Assembly: GCA_964426675.1 (NCBI GenBank)
Contig: CAYRRM010000001.1
Coordinates: 124,001-188,000 of the forward strand
DNA length: 64,000 nucleotides
Reading direction: 5' to 3'
From: DYMC01 sp035406705
Lineage (GTDB): Bacteria > Verrucomicrobiota > Lentisphaeria > Victivallales > GWF2-50-93
Of the stretch, positions 27,511 to 36,768 are shown in pieces (within the stretch, counting starts at the first letter, position 1; every line of letters begins with the position of its first letter). Below the pieces are notes generated by a model, which was not told where the DNA came from, did no database searches, and saw nothing but the letters and a program-made list of their open reading frames with translations. Position numbers and translations under genes: made by a program.

Positions 27511-28929
27511 TCAAGATTTTTTTTCTTTTATTCTCGGTCCCTGTGGAGTATCTTCTATAAGCCATCCAAGTGAATTTATTTTTTCTCGCAGAATGTCAGA
27601 AAGTTCGTAATTTTTATCTTTTCTCGCATTTTGACGCTCTTCAACTAACTTCATAATCTGGTCAGGAATCTCAAATGAAGTAGCATTATCCACGTCAAAA
27701 ACAGCTAAGATACTGTCAAATTTTCTAAATGTATCAAGTATATTTTGAGCCCCTTTCGAAGAAAGCATGGCTGCATCCAGTAATTTGTTCGTTTCACGGG
27801 TCAGGAAATGAATTGCAGCCATAGACTCAGAAATGTTTAAGTCTTTAGCTATGCCAGTTTCAAATTTATCTAAAGCCTCATTTGTTATTTTTTTTGCATC
27901 ATCGCCAGAGCTGTTTTGTTTTGTAAGGAAAGCGAGTCGTCTGAAAAAATTATCAAAATTTTCCAGAGTTTGGCCAGCTTTATCGCAGATTTCCATTGTA
28001 AAGTTTAATTTTTTCCTATAATGAGTACTTAAGAGTAGAAATCTAATTTGACGTCCTGAAAAGCCTTTCCCTAAAAGATCCCTGAGAGTGTAAAAATTAT
28101 TCATAGATTTTGACATTTTTTGTCCATTTACAAGCAGGTGTTCACAATGTAGCCAGTAATTTACAAATTTTGCCTCATTTGCTGCTTCGCTCTGAGCAAT
28201 TTCATCTTCATGATGAGGGAACATGTTATCTATGCCACCTGTATGAATATCAAATGTTTTTCCGAGATATTTCATACTCATTGCGCTGCATTCTATGTGC
28301 CATCCAGGCCTTCCCTTTCCCCAGGGGCTATCCCAGTAAACGTCTCCATCATTTTCATCCCACGCTTTCCACAATGCGAAATCTGCAGTATTTTCCTTGG
28401 AATACTCATCGGCTTTTATACGAACACCTGCAATCTGGTTTTGCATGTCAATTTTGGAAAGTTTTCCGTAGTTTGCGAATTTCGCAACAGAGAAGTAGAC
28501 TGAATTATCATCTGCCTTATATGCGAAACCTTTTTTTTCGAGTGTTTTTATGAGTTCGATCATTTCATTTATGTGTTCTGTTGCGGCCGGGTAGACTTCG
28601 GCTCTTTCGATTCTCAATATTTCAATATCTTCAAAAAAGGCTTTTTTGAATTGTTCTGTAAATTCATTCAATTTTAAATTTGACGAGATAGCGCCTCTGA
28701 TAGTCTTATCATCAACATCTGTCAGATTCATTACCTGAAAAACTTTATAACCAAAATATTTGAGAGTTCTTCTAAGTATGTCTTCAAACACATATGCTCT
28801 GAAATTCCCAATGTGCGCAAAATTATAAACGGTAGGTCCGCATGTGTAGAGCCCAACATGTCCTTCTTTCAGAGGAACAAATTCCTCCTCCCTTCGTGAG
28901 AAAGTATTAAAAAAAAGTATTTTTTTCAT
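27511..28929 (-). CDS. cysS: Cysteinyl-tRNA synthetase
   Basis: Charges tRNA-Cys with cysteine. About 472 residues. It has zinc-site Cys in YTCGPTVYN, HIGH-like HIGN, GWHIECSAM, HHEDEIAQSE, and the KMSKS loop. The start is set at ATG 28929: the longer upstream frame adds 39 unrelated residues. This ATG lies one base after the stop codon of the upstream isomerase-like gene, so translation is probably coupled to it. One palindrome copy is read as Ala-Lys-Phe-Ala. It converges on the AraC gene without an obvious terminator. Confidence 0.96.
   Translation of the reverse strand: MKKILFFNTFSRREEEFVPLKEGHVGLYTCGPTVYNFAHIGNFRAYVFEDILRRTLKYFGYKVFQVMNLTDVDDKTIRGAISSNLKLNEFTEQFKKAFFEDIEILRIERAEVYPAATEHINEMIELIKTLEKKGFAYKADDNSVYFSVAKFANYGKLSKIDMQNQIAGVRIKADEYSKENTADFALWKAWDENDGDVYWDSPWGKGRPGWHIECSAMSMKYLGKTFDIHTGGIDNMFPHHEDEIAQSEAANEAKFVNYWLHCEHLLVNGQKMSKSMNNFYTLRDLLGKGFSGRQIRFLLLSTHYRKKLNFTMEICDKAGQTLENFDNFFRRLAFLTKQNSSGDDAKKITNEALDKFETGIAKDLNISESMAAIHFLTRETNKLLDAAMLSSKGAQNILDTFRKFDSILAVFDVDNATSFEIPDQIMKLVEERQNARKDKNYELSDILREKINSLGWLIEDTPQGPRIKEKKS
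28473..28487. repeat. Iterated palindrome copy 7 (in cysS)
   Basis: TTGCGA-ATT-TCGCAA, exact 15-bp form, read as Ala-Lys-Phe-Ala-Asn. Confidence 0.85.
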
Positions 28930-28930
28930 T

Positions 28931-30415
28931 TTAAAACGGATTTTCTGTCGGGTACTTTTGCTCCGGAGACTGATTGTAAAAGATGTTAGATGTTGATAGA
29001 CCGATAAGTTTACAAATATCAAAAATAGTTTTTCCTGCATGAGCAAAGGCCACTGCGCTATGGTGAGGAAACCTGTGTTCTATCAATACATGTCTGTAAA
29101 ATCTTGCCATTTCCTTTATTGCAATGACGCCGATGCCACCAAATGAACAGGGATCAATATCAAGAACTTCTCCTTCTGCCATATAGGCTTTTAACTGTGT
29201 ATCTGCAGTTGACTGAATTCTAAATATGGTTATGTCACCTGGTTTTATTCGCCCTTCAAGAGTTCCCCTGGTAATGTTTGGTTCTTTTCCAGGTTCCATA
29301 AGAGAATGCATAATGAATTGATATTTCATACTGCAGTCACAGAGGCATTCTGATGCAGTATTTCCGCAATGGAAGCCCATGAAGAGATCAGTAAATTTAT
29401 ATGAAGAAAGTTTATTCTTGTTATCTTTATACATGTCTTCTGGAACAGAATTATTTATATCGAGTAAAGTAGCTGGCTTTTCTGTCGCACAAACACCTAT
29501 ATATTCGCTTAATGCTCCATAAATATCAACTTCACATGATACGGGGATTCCTCTTGAAGCAAGGCGTGAGTTTACATAGCACGGAACGAACTCAAAATAT
29601 TTTTCGAAAGCTGGCCAACATTTGTTTGCAAATATTCCGAATTCAGAAGCTCCGAGATTTTTTTCCATAAAATTAAGAAGTCCAACTTCGAATTGTGCAA
29701 GTTTATTGAGTATATCGGGGTATTTATTTCCCGACCCAAGTTCTTTTGCCATGTCTTTTGCAACGGCAGGAATGTTTTTATTTCCTTCTGCTGATTTGTA
29801 TACATCATAAAGATCAAGTTCGCTGTTTTCCATAATTTCTATACCAAGGTCATATAACGGTTTGATAGGTGCATTACAGGCAAGAAAATCCTGAGGACGG
29901 GGCCCAAATGAGAAAATTTTCAGTCTGGAGAGGGCAAGTATGGTTCTTGCAACAGGAATAAATTCCATTATCATTTTTGCTATTTCATCTGGCATCCCAA
30001 CAGGATATTCAGGAATATAAACTTTCAGTTTTCTCAGACCTGCATTATATGACGCATTGAGCATGCCGCAATACGCATCGCCGCGCTGAGTGGCTAAACT
30101 GGCTGTTGATTCTTCAGCCGCAGCTGAAAACATTACGGGGCCTCTGAATTTTTGTGCGAGTAATGTTGTTGGGGTTTCGGGTCCAAAATTTCCGAGGTAG
30201 ATAACCAGTGCATTAATCTGTTTTTCATTTATAAAATTTAAAGCTTTTAAAGCATCCGTTTCATTTTCAACCATCACTGGAACATCATGTATTTTTATTC
30301 CCACTTTTTTACATTCGGCGAGCACATTGTTTTTCCTTTTTTCAGATAATGAAACAGGAAAACAATCACGACTTACTGCTACGATACCAAGTTTTAGTTC
30401 AGGTAGGTTTTTCAT
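28931..30415 (-). CDS. L-fucose/L-arabinose isomerase-fold protein
   Basis: About 494 residues, related to the fucose isomerase superfamily. The C-terminal features are SCEVDIYGALSEY (metal-site Glu/Asp), LFMGFHCGNTASE and the terminal HHSAVAFAHAG His. It is clearly different from the fucI at 23.5 kb and shorter than typical FucI (about 590). The sugar it acts on cannot be told; L-fucose, D-arabinose or another deoxy sugar are possible. It has an AAGGAG ribosome site and is followed directly by cysS, which is an odd partner. Confidence 0.8.
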   Translation of the reverse strand: MKNLPELKLGIVAVSRDCFPVSLSEKRKNNVLAECKKVGIKIHDVPVMVENETDALKALNFINEKQINALVIYLGNFGPETPTTLLAQKFRGPVMFSAAAEESTASLATQRGDAYCGMLNASYNAGLRKLKVYIPEYPVGMPDEIAKMIMEFIPVARTILALSRLKIFSFGPRPQDFLACNAPIKPLYDLGIEIMENSELDLYDVYKSAEGNKNIPAVAKDMAKELGSGNKYPDILNKLAQFEVGLLNFMEKNLGASEFGIFANKCWPAFEKYFEFVPCYVNSRLASRGIPVSCEVDIYGALSEYIGVCATEKPATLLDINNSVPEDMYKDNKNKLSSYKFTDLFMGFHCGNTASECLCDCSMKYQFIMHSLMEPGKEPNITRGTLEGRIKPGDITIFRIQSTADTQLKAYMAEGEVLDIDPCSFGGIGVIAIKEMARFYRHVLIEHRFPHHSAVAFAHAGKTIFDICKLIGLSTSNIFYNQSPEQKYPTENPF

Positions 30416-30472
30416 TTATAATCTCCTTGCTATTTTTTCAGGGGAATTAAAATACTATTATATTGATTTTAT

Positions 30473-31216
30473 TCAAGGTATTTTTGAAAGATAAGTTCTT
30501 GCTTCTTCTTCTGTAAATATTTGAGAGCCTTGTTGTATTATTTCCAGAGATTTTTTTCCCCCACAATTCATAATCAAATCTATTATTGAGAGATTAGGGA
30601 TGAAATTATTATAAAGTTGTGGGTAGTGTGGGCAGGAAAATTTCTGTATAAGACTTTTTATATTTTTTTCGGCAAGTAGATTAAAATCAACGTAATCAAG
30701 AGCATGAATTCCGTGTAAGTATATTTCAGACTTTGTTTTGAGGCAGATATTAGCTATCAAATTCGATGCCTCTCCTGTGATATTTAACTCTGAAGCTCGA
30801 AAAATTGGAGTTTTAATGGAAAGAAATTTTGCAGTTTCCTTAATAAATGCGATGTTATATTCAGCATTTTTTTGCCATTCAAGAGAAAGGAGTGCTTCAA
30901 TTACCGGGAAAAAATCATTGAAAAACGGTGCCTTCCTGTAATTTAGCTCAATGCTGCGTTTGTGTATTTTTCTCCAATCTTTGCTATTATCTATTTCAGC
31001 ATCCATTATTAATTGTTTATATCTGTTTGTATTTTTTACAGGAATAGAAAGCCACTTTGCCGTTCCATCTGAAAATTTAATTTTATTCCTATTGTGATAT
31101 TCTTTCTTCACATATTGGACATTATCAACGATTACGAAGCAATTTACCATTGCGATTTTCGCAAAAAATCCAGGGTAGGGGTAGAGATTAGGCTGGTGGC
31201 CAGCAACTGATTTCAT
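30473..31216 (-). CDS. WbqC-like family protein
   Basis: About 247 residues. The N-terminus AGHQPNLYPYPGFFAKIA and VIVDNVQYVKKEYHNRNKIK are characteristic of the WbqC/TylM family found in O-antigen and surface-sugar gene clusters. The exact enzymology is not settled; a role in modifying nucleotide-linked amino sugars is often suggested. It overlaps the end of the DegT-type aminotransferase gene by 29 bases and has an AAGGAA ribosome site, so the two are translated from one message. One palindrome copy is inside. Confidence 0.82.
   Translation of the reverse strand: MKSVAGHQPNLYPYPGFFAKIAMVNCFVIVDNVQYVKKEYHNRNKIKFSDGTAKWLSIPVKNTNRYKQLIMDAEIDNSKDWRKIHKRSIELNYRKAPFFNDFFPVIEALLSLEWQKNAEYNIAFIKETAKFLSIKTPIFRASELNITGEASNLIANICLKTKSEIYLHGIHALDYVDFNLLAEKNIKSLIQKFSCPHYPQLYNNFIPNLSIIDLIMNCGGKKSLEIIQQGSQIFTEEEARTYLSKIP
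31150..31164. repeat. Iterated palindrome copy 8 (in wbqC-like gene)
   Basis: TTGCGA-TTT-TCGCAA, exact 15-bp form, read as Ala-Lys-Ile-Ala. Confidence 0.85.
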
Positions 31217-32258
31217 TTTTGTGTTTCCTTAAAAAATGAGATATCTTTTGAACTTCATTTCTTTTTAAAGCTGGATATATTGGGATAGAAATTAAATTTC
31301 TATCTGCCCAATCGGAATTCGGAAAATTTTCTCCGGGCATATTCATAAGTTTAAAAATTGGTTTATATACCGGTTTGCAAGCTTCTATTCCTGCATTTGC
31401 GAATTTCGCAATTAATTCTTTTTGACTTGTCCCATTTGGAATTATAAGAAATCTAAAAAAAATGTTATTTGACGGTAAAGCGGTATTGTACCCAAGGGCT
31501 TCGTAATAGGTAGATGCTATTTCTCTTCTTCTTCTTAAAAAAAAGTCGAGTTTGGTGAATTGACTTATTCCAAGAGAGGCGTTTAAGTCAGAAAGTAAGA
31601 AATGTAGATGTGGCTGCCATTTTTCTATTTTATCGTGTTTGAGAATTTTTATTGCTTTTTCGTAATCGTAATCTCTATTGCCGCAGATTACTCCGCCATG
31701 TCCAGCGCAAACGATTTTGGTCCCATAAAAGGAGCTTATTGAAAATCGGCCAGAACTGCCAATAATCTTATTCTGATATTTGATTCCAATGCATTGCGCG
31801 CAATCCTCAATTAGTTTTTTATTTTTTATTTTATATATTGGCGCGGCAATCCCAAAAAGGTGAGCGGCGATTACAGCATCGAAGGTCGGACTCGAAGCCT
31901 TTTCTATTGAAATTGCCAAATTTTCCTTCGAAATATCTATTGGAATTGGGGAAAAATTATGGAACTTTACTGCATCAAGAATAGCTCCACAGGCATAAGC
32001 AGGAATTGCGATTTTCGCATTACTCTTCAAATCCATTAGACTAAGGGCTAAGGTAAGTGCATCGGTTCCACTCTGAACGGCTATCCCCCATTTTTTGTCC
32101 ATTATTTTTGCAGAAATGGAAGCAAGTTTTCTTGCTTTCTCACCATTTGTTACAAAAGCTATTTTCAATGTAGAAGAAATTTCTAAATAATCACTTCTGT
32201 CAAAAAATGGTTTTGAATGAGAAATCATTTTTCTTTTACTTGCTTGAATATTTTTCAT
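31188..32258 (-). CDS. DegT/DnrJ/EryC1-family sugar aminotransferase
   Basis: PLP-dependent transaminase acting on keto sugars linked to nucleotides, about 356 residues. Family features are VQSGTDALTLALSL, IPAYACGAI, IEDCAQCIG-like text and the PLP lysine in SFYGTKIVCAGHGG. The start is uncertain: ATG 32258 is used, but ATG 32228 is also possible and neither has a strong ribosome site. It overlaps the WbqC-like gene by 29 bases and is divergent from the wzc-like gene. The pair probably makes an amino sugar for the polysaccharide. It carries two palindrome copies. Confidence 0.87.
   Translation of the reverse strand: MKNIQASKRKMISHSKPFFDRSDYLEISSTLKIAFVTNGEKARKLASISAKIMDKKWGIAVQSGTDALTLALSLMDLKSNAKIAIPAYACGAILDAVKFHNFSPIPIDISKENLAISIEKASSPTFDAVIAAHLFGIAAPIYKIKNKKLIEDCAQCIGIKYQNKIIGSSGRFSISSFYGTKIVCAGHGGVICGNRDYDYEKAIKILKHDKIEKWQPHLHFLLSDLNASLGISQFTKLDFFLRRRREIASTYYEALGYNTALPSNNIFFRFLIIPNGTSQKELIAKFANAGIEACKPVYKPIFKLMNMPGENFPNSDWADRNLISIPIYPALKRNEVQKISHFLRKHKNEISCWPPA
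31397..31411. repeat. Iterated palindrome copy 9 (in degT-like gene)
   Basis: TTGCGA-ATT-TCGCAA, exact 15-bp form, read as Ala-Lys-Phe-Ala-Asn. Confidence 0.85.
32006..32019. repeat. Iterated palindrome copy 10 (in degT-like gene)
   Basis: TTGCGA-TTT-TCGCA then T; exact 13-bp core, read as Ala-Lys-Ile-Ala. Confidence 0.8.
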
Positions 32259-32328
32259 TATATAATATATTGAAGATATCAATTATTCAATTACTTCAAT
32301 GGAAATAAATTTGAATTGGTGAAAATAG

Positions 32329-34380
32329 ATGCCGGATGAAATAAATTTTAATAAGGATAAAGCTCTTAATTTGGATCTTGCCGATTATTGGATGATTATT
32401 CAAAAGCGCGCCTTTGACATAATTCTCGTTTTTATCCTTGTTCTTTTAATTTCCATATGGATGACGAAAAATCAAAAACCTGAATATGAAGCCAGATGTA
32501 AGATAAAAATTGCAGCAAGACAACCAATGGCAACAATCGAAGGCGCTCAAATTACCTGGTATGGAGCAGGGCAATCAACAAGTATTCAGTCAGAGATGGA
32601 GCTTATTGCTAACAAAGATGCAATAGCAAATCTTGTTTGCGAAATAATAAAAGAAAAGACCAATTCCCATAGATTTAAAGAAAATGAGAAATATTTTAGC
32701 TCTGACGAGATAAAATATATAAACTCAATAAGACTTGATTTAAGCAAAGATGAATTGAATGATTTTACTCCAGAAAACATAAAAGCAAGATTAAAAACAG
32801 AAGCAGTTTCATCAAGTGATATAGTTGTAATAAAAATAGTTGATCAAAATCCTCAGGTGGCTGAAATCCTTGCAAACCTCTATGCCATGGCATATAAAGC
32901 TGATTTCTGGAAGAGCAAAACTCTGGATGCCGAAGAAACAAAAAAATTCATAGAGGAACAATTGGACGATATAAAAAAACAGCTTGATGCCAGAAAAAAT
33001 ATTCTAATGAAAAGCTCTGAACAAAACGTTTATGTTGGTTCAGATGAGGTATATAAAGATGAATTGTCAAAATTAAAAATTGAACTTGCAAGACTTTCTG
33101 AAAGTTATCAAGCAGACCATCCAAGAATAATAAAACTCAAGAATCTCATAAATACTATCGAATCAGAATTGGCCAAAATTCCACAAGCAAAACATGATTA
33201 TGACGATAATCTATCAGATTGGGAATTAAAACAGGCCATGCGAAAGACACTTGGAGAATATCATTTAAAAGCAGAGATCGATTATAAAGCAAAGTTAGAG
33301 AAAACCAAAGACGAAATTCAAATAATCTCGATGGCTACTCCGGGATCCGCAATTAAGATTCGTCCACATACTACTGTAAACATTTTTGCAGGGGCGTTGT
33401 TTGGCTTGATACTTTCATTAATATATGCCTTTATTACAGAAGGACTCGATACTTCGATAGGGAAGATTGAAGATGTGGAAAGAATTACAGGCCTGCCTGT
33501 TATTGCTCACATTCCAGTAATTGGCTCGGATAAAAGTTTAGCATCTTCTTTTCTTTATCCCTCTAAAAAAATGCTAAGTTTTTTCTTCAGGTTTTTTGCT
33601 TCATCAGAGGAAGAAAGACCCATAGACATTTATAATAATGTTTTATTTAATTTTCCACCTCTATCTATTGAGGCTGAGGCGTATCGTACCCTGCGTACCA
33701 ATATCCAATTTGCAATTGGAAAACATAAACAAAATGGAAATGTTGTCGGAATAACAAGTACAAGCCCGAAAGAGGGGAAAACGCTCACTGCAACTAATCT
33801 CGCAATAGCTATGGCTCAACTCGGCAGAAGAACAATCCTGCTGGAAGCTGATATGAGACGTCCTAAATTGAATGAGATATTTAAACTCCATAAGAAAGAA
33901 GGGTTAAGTGATGTGTTAATTGGTGTGGTAAAATTGGAAGATGCTATTTCTACATCATCTGACCTGCTCCTCGGAGGAATAGATTGGGATAAGCTGATTA
34001 GTACAACAGGAATTGATAATCTTCATATCTTAACATCGGGGACGATCCCCCCAAATCCGGGTGAATTACTTCTTTCTCAGGACTTTGCAGATTTAATTGC
34101 AAAGCTTCGTAATGAATATGATTATGTAATAGTTGATACTCCACCTACCTTGCCTGTAGCTGATGCGTGTATTGTTGGAACGGTTGTTGATGGCATAATA
34201 ATGATTTATCAATCTGACAAAACGTCGCGTCATCTCTTGTTGAGGGCATTAGATATCCTTAGAAAAGGAAAGTTAAAAATTATAGGAATTGTTATTAACC
34301 AACTTGCATTTGATGTTGTAATAAAATCCAGCCATTACGGATATGAGTATTATTCAAAGAGAACTGGTCCTGGATCTTGA
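32329..34380 (+). CDS. Polysaccharide co-polymerase with tyrosine autokinase domain (Wzc-like)
   Basis: A 683-residue inner-membrane protein of capsule/exopolysaccharide export. It has an N-terminal Wzz domain with TM1 near residues 30-47, a long coiled-coil periplasmic part, TM2 (FAGALFGLILSLIYAFI, about 350), then a cytoplasmic BY-kinase: Walker A TSTSPKEGKT, Walker A' LLEADMRRPKL, and Walker B VIVDTPPT. The tail HYGYEYYSKR is the expected tyrosine cluster. It opens the plus-strand polysaccharide operon and is divergent from degT. The ribosome site is weak. Confidence 0.92.
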   Translation: MPDEINFNKDKALNLDLADYWMIIQKRAFDIILVFILVLLISIWMTKNQKPEYEARCKIKIAARQPMATIEGAQITWYGAGQSTSIQSEMELIANKDAIANLVCEIIKEKTNSHRFKENEKYFSSDEIKYINSIRLDLSKDELNDFTPENIKARLKTEAVSSSDIVVIKIVDQNPQVAEILANLYAMAYKADFWKSKTLDAEETKKFIEEQLDDIKKQLDARKNILMKSSEQNVYVGSDEVYKDELSKLKIELARLSESYQADHPRIIKLKNLINTIESELAKIPQAKHDYDDNLSDWELKQAMRKTLGEYHLKAEIDYKAKLEKTKDEIQIISMATPGSAIKIRPHTTVNIFAGALFGLILSLIYAFITEGLDTSIGKIEDVERITGLPVIAHIPVIGSDKSLASSFLYPSKKMLSFFFRFFASSEEERPIDIYNNVLFNFPPLSIEAEAYRTLRTNIQFAIGKHKQNGNVVGITSTSPKEGKTLTATNLAIAMAQLGRRTILLEADMRRPKLNEIFKLHKKEGLSDVLIGVVKLEDAISTSSDLLLGGIDWDKLISTTGIDNLHILTSGTIPPNPGELLLSQDFADLIAKLRNEYDYVIVDTPPTLPVADACIVGTVVDGIIMIYQSDKTSRHLLLRALDILRKGKLKIIGIVINQLAFDVVIKSSHYGYEYYSKRTGPGS

Positions 34381-34407
34381 GTTATAAATTAAATTGAGGT
34401 GATAAAA

Positions 34408-34788
34408 ATGAGAGAAAAAGAGCCAATAGTTTTAATTGTTGACGATGAAGAACAGGTCTTGAACCTATTGTCTGCGGCAATGAAGAAACATGGAATCTTA
34501 TCAAAAACAGCTAAAACAGGAGAAGAGGCTTTATCAATAATTCGTAAAAAAGATACTATCAAACTGGTGCTCCTTGATATTTTTCTTCCCGATTATACTG
34601 GTTGCGAGTTATTAAAGAAGATATTAAAACTTGTCCCAGATATGAATGTAATTATGATAACGGGTGGTGCTGATATTGAAACAGCTAAAAAATGCCTTGA
34701 AATTGGGGCAAAAGACTATATAAAAAAGCCATTTGATATGGAATATCTTCAGACAAGTATAATTGCTGAATTAATTTCTGAATTATGA
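34408..34788 (+). CDS. Stand-alone response regulator receiver
   Basis: About 126 residues, receiver domain only. It has the acidic pocket VDDEE, phospho-acceptor Asp in LLDIFLPDYTG, Thr in MITGG and Lys in IKKPF. It has no output domain, so it acts by protein contact, CheY-like. ATG 34408 is chosen because GAGGTGA (34396-34402) lies just upstream. Its stop overlaps the start of the Ser/Thr kinase by four bases. It is probably part of the regulation of polysaccharide export. Confidence 0.9.
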   Translation: MREKEPIVLIVDDEEQVLNLLSAAMKKHGILSKTAKTGEEALSIIRKKDTIKLVLLDIFLPDYTGCELLKKILKLVPDMNVIMITGGADIETAKKCLEIGAKDYIKKPFDMEYLQTSIIAELISEL

Positions 34789-35600
34789 AATTTGCGATAG
34801 AACAGGAAAAATTTGCAGATTACACGATTGTTCGCCAGATTGGAAAAGGGGGGTTTGGTCGCGTGTACGAGGCTGTAGATAAAGACGGTTCTATCTATGC
34901 GCTAAAACTTATGTGCCCAACACCATTCATATCATCTGATTACATTAAGCAGATAATATCCAATACAAAGACAGTTTCAGAAAAATGCGTTGGTCTAAAT
35001 ATTGTTCCATTGATAAAATATGGTTCCATGGATGAAAGCTTCTATATGTTATCGAACTTCTTCAGAAGAGGTTCATTAGAAGATCTACTAAAGGAAAAAA
35101 ACTTATCAGACTCTCAAAAATTGAATTTGCTCATATCGATGGCAAATACATTATCTGATGTACACTCAAGAGGAATTGTTCATGGAGATATAAAACCTTC
35201 AAATTTTTTAATTTCTGAGGATGGTATTCCCTTTCTTACTGATTTTTATTTTGATATAAATAGGGCATCATTTTCTCTTGGAATGCCAAAAGGCACTATT
35301 GAATATATGTCTCCAGAACAAGCAGAAGGGAAATTATTTTCTTATAAATCTGATATTTATAGTCTTGGAGTGCTTGCTTACAACATTTTTTCCGGACAGT
35401 CTCCTTTTAAAAAATCATCCAGTATAAAACAACTGATTATAGATAAAATAAATGGAAATGTTCTTCCTCCTATTGAGTTTAATAAACAAATGAACAGTTC
35501 TTTATCCGACTTAATTATGAAGGCAATGCATCATGATCTAAAGGGGAGATTTGCAAGCATGAAAGAGTTTCATGAAGCTTTAAAGTCTATTTCAGTATAA
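34785..35600 (+). CDS. Eukaryotic-like Ser/Thr protein kinase, soluble
   Basis: About 271 residues, a kinase domain without a transmembrane anchor or sensor tail. The glycine loop is IGKGGFGRVYEA, the ATP lysine is in YALKLM, the catalytic loop is VHGDIKPSN and the activation segment ends GTIEYMSPEQAEG. The metal motif DFG reads DFY, which may lower activity, but the catalytic Asp is present. It is translationally coupled to the receiver upstream and followed by the export lipoprotein gene, suggesting phospho-control of the polysaccharide machine. Confidence 0.88.
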   Translation: MKFAIEQEKFADYTIVRQIGKGGFGRVYEAVDKDGSIYALKLMCPTPFISSDYIKQIISNTKTVSEKCVGLNIVPLIKYGSMDESFYMLSNFFRRGSLEDLLKEKNLSDSQKLNLLISMANTLSDVHSRGIVHGDIKPSNFLISEDGIPFLTDFYFDINRASFSLGMPKGTIEYMSPEQAEGKLFSYKSDIYSLGVLAYNIFSGQSPFKKSSSIKQLIIDKINGNVLPPIEFNKQMNSSLSDLIMKAMHHDLKGRFASMKEFHEALKSISV

Positions 35601-35616
35601 AAAAATAGGAGAGATA

Positions 35617-36751
35617 ATGAAGAAAAAAAATAATTTTATAAGCTATTTATTATGTTTATGTTTTATATTATATCATGGATGTAAAACAGGAGAAGATGAA
35701 ACTTCAGCTAAATCCACAACAGAAAAAATCGTTGTTGGCGATGAAAATGAACAAAAAAATATCGTTTCATCCATTACACAAACACCAGTTGAAATTTATG
35801 ATAAAGATATTTTAAAAACTTATAAAGAAGAGAAAAAAATTGAAGAGCCTTACACATTAAAGGTTGGAGATAAAATAGAAATCTCTGTTTTGGATGAGCC
35901 TGAAATGACACGCGAAGTTTTTGTCCTTCCAGATGGCTCTTTTAATTACCTCCTGGTTGGTAAAATTATGGCAGAGGGAAAAACACCTGAAGAATTATCT
36001 TCTTTCATTACAGAAAAACTATCAAAGTATTTAAGAAATCCTGAAGAGTGTACTTGTCAAAGGATTGAGTCCCTCTACACAAACTGAGTCCTTTGTTTCT
36101 GTCGTAGGAGCAGTTCAAAAACCTGGAAAAATAGAAATTAAAGACGGAGATAGATTGCTTGATGCTATCACAAATGCAGGAGGTTTGCTTTTTATAAATG
36201 ATATCTGGGGGGGAAGGGCAGTTGCAAATCTAAATTCTGCTTATATTTCGAGAAATGGGGAGAAACTCAATGTTAACCTTGATAAATTGTTACGTGAAGG
36301 AGATATGACCCAGAACATTCTTTTGAAAGCTGGAGATTTTATTTATTTTCCAGAATCCGATACCAGTAACATAATTGTTTTGGGAGAAGTAAAGAATCCG
36401 AATATTATACCCTTTACACGGAATATTTCACTTTTGGAAGCTCTCTCAAGGTGCGGAGGATTTACAGAAAAAGCTCAAAAAGGAACTGTTATAGTATTGC
36501 GTGTTGATGGTGAAAAAAATACGGTAATGAAAAAGGTTGACCTTGAAGCAATTCTTTATGGAAAAGAAAATGCATCCGGTCTGGCACTCAAAGGCGGAGA
36601 TATCGTTTTTGTCCCAGAGCAGGGGTTAAGCGAATATGAACGTTACGCAGGCTATCTTATGACTTTTGCTGATTTGATTCTGAGAGCCTATCAGGTAAGA
36701 GAACAAATAAGATTTCCAAGACTCCACAGGCGTGATAGTTTTTATTATTAA
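35617..36751 (+). pseudogene. Wza-like polysaccharide export lipoprotein, split by a frameshift
   Basis: Two frames together encode one outer-membrane polysaccharide export protein of about 375 residues. Part 1 (35617-36087) has a signal with a lipobox-like YHGC (Cys22) and the Poly_export start YTLKVGDKIEISVLDEPEM. Part 2 (from about 36048 to 36751) continues with SLBB-type repeats (VSVVGAVQKPGKIEI, IIVLGEVKNPNIIPF). At about 36044-36048 the frame must move by one base: after RNPE, the +1 frame reads SVLVKGLSPSTQ, which is the expected continuation. It is either a sequencing error, a true mutation, or less likely recoding. The ribosome site is AGGAG. Confidence 0.8.
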
Positions 36752-36768
36752 ACTAAAATTCTTAAATC

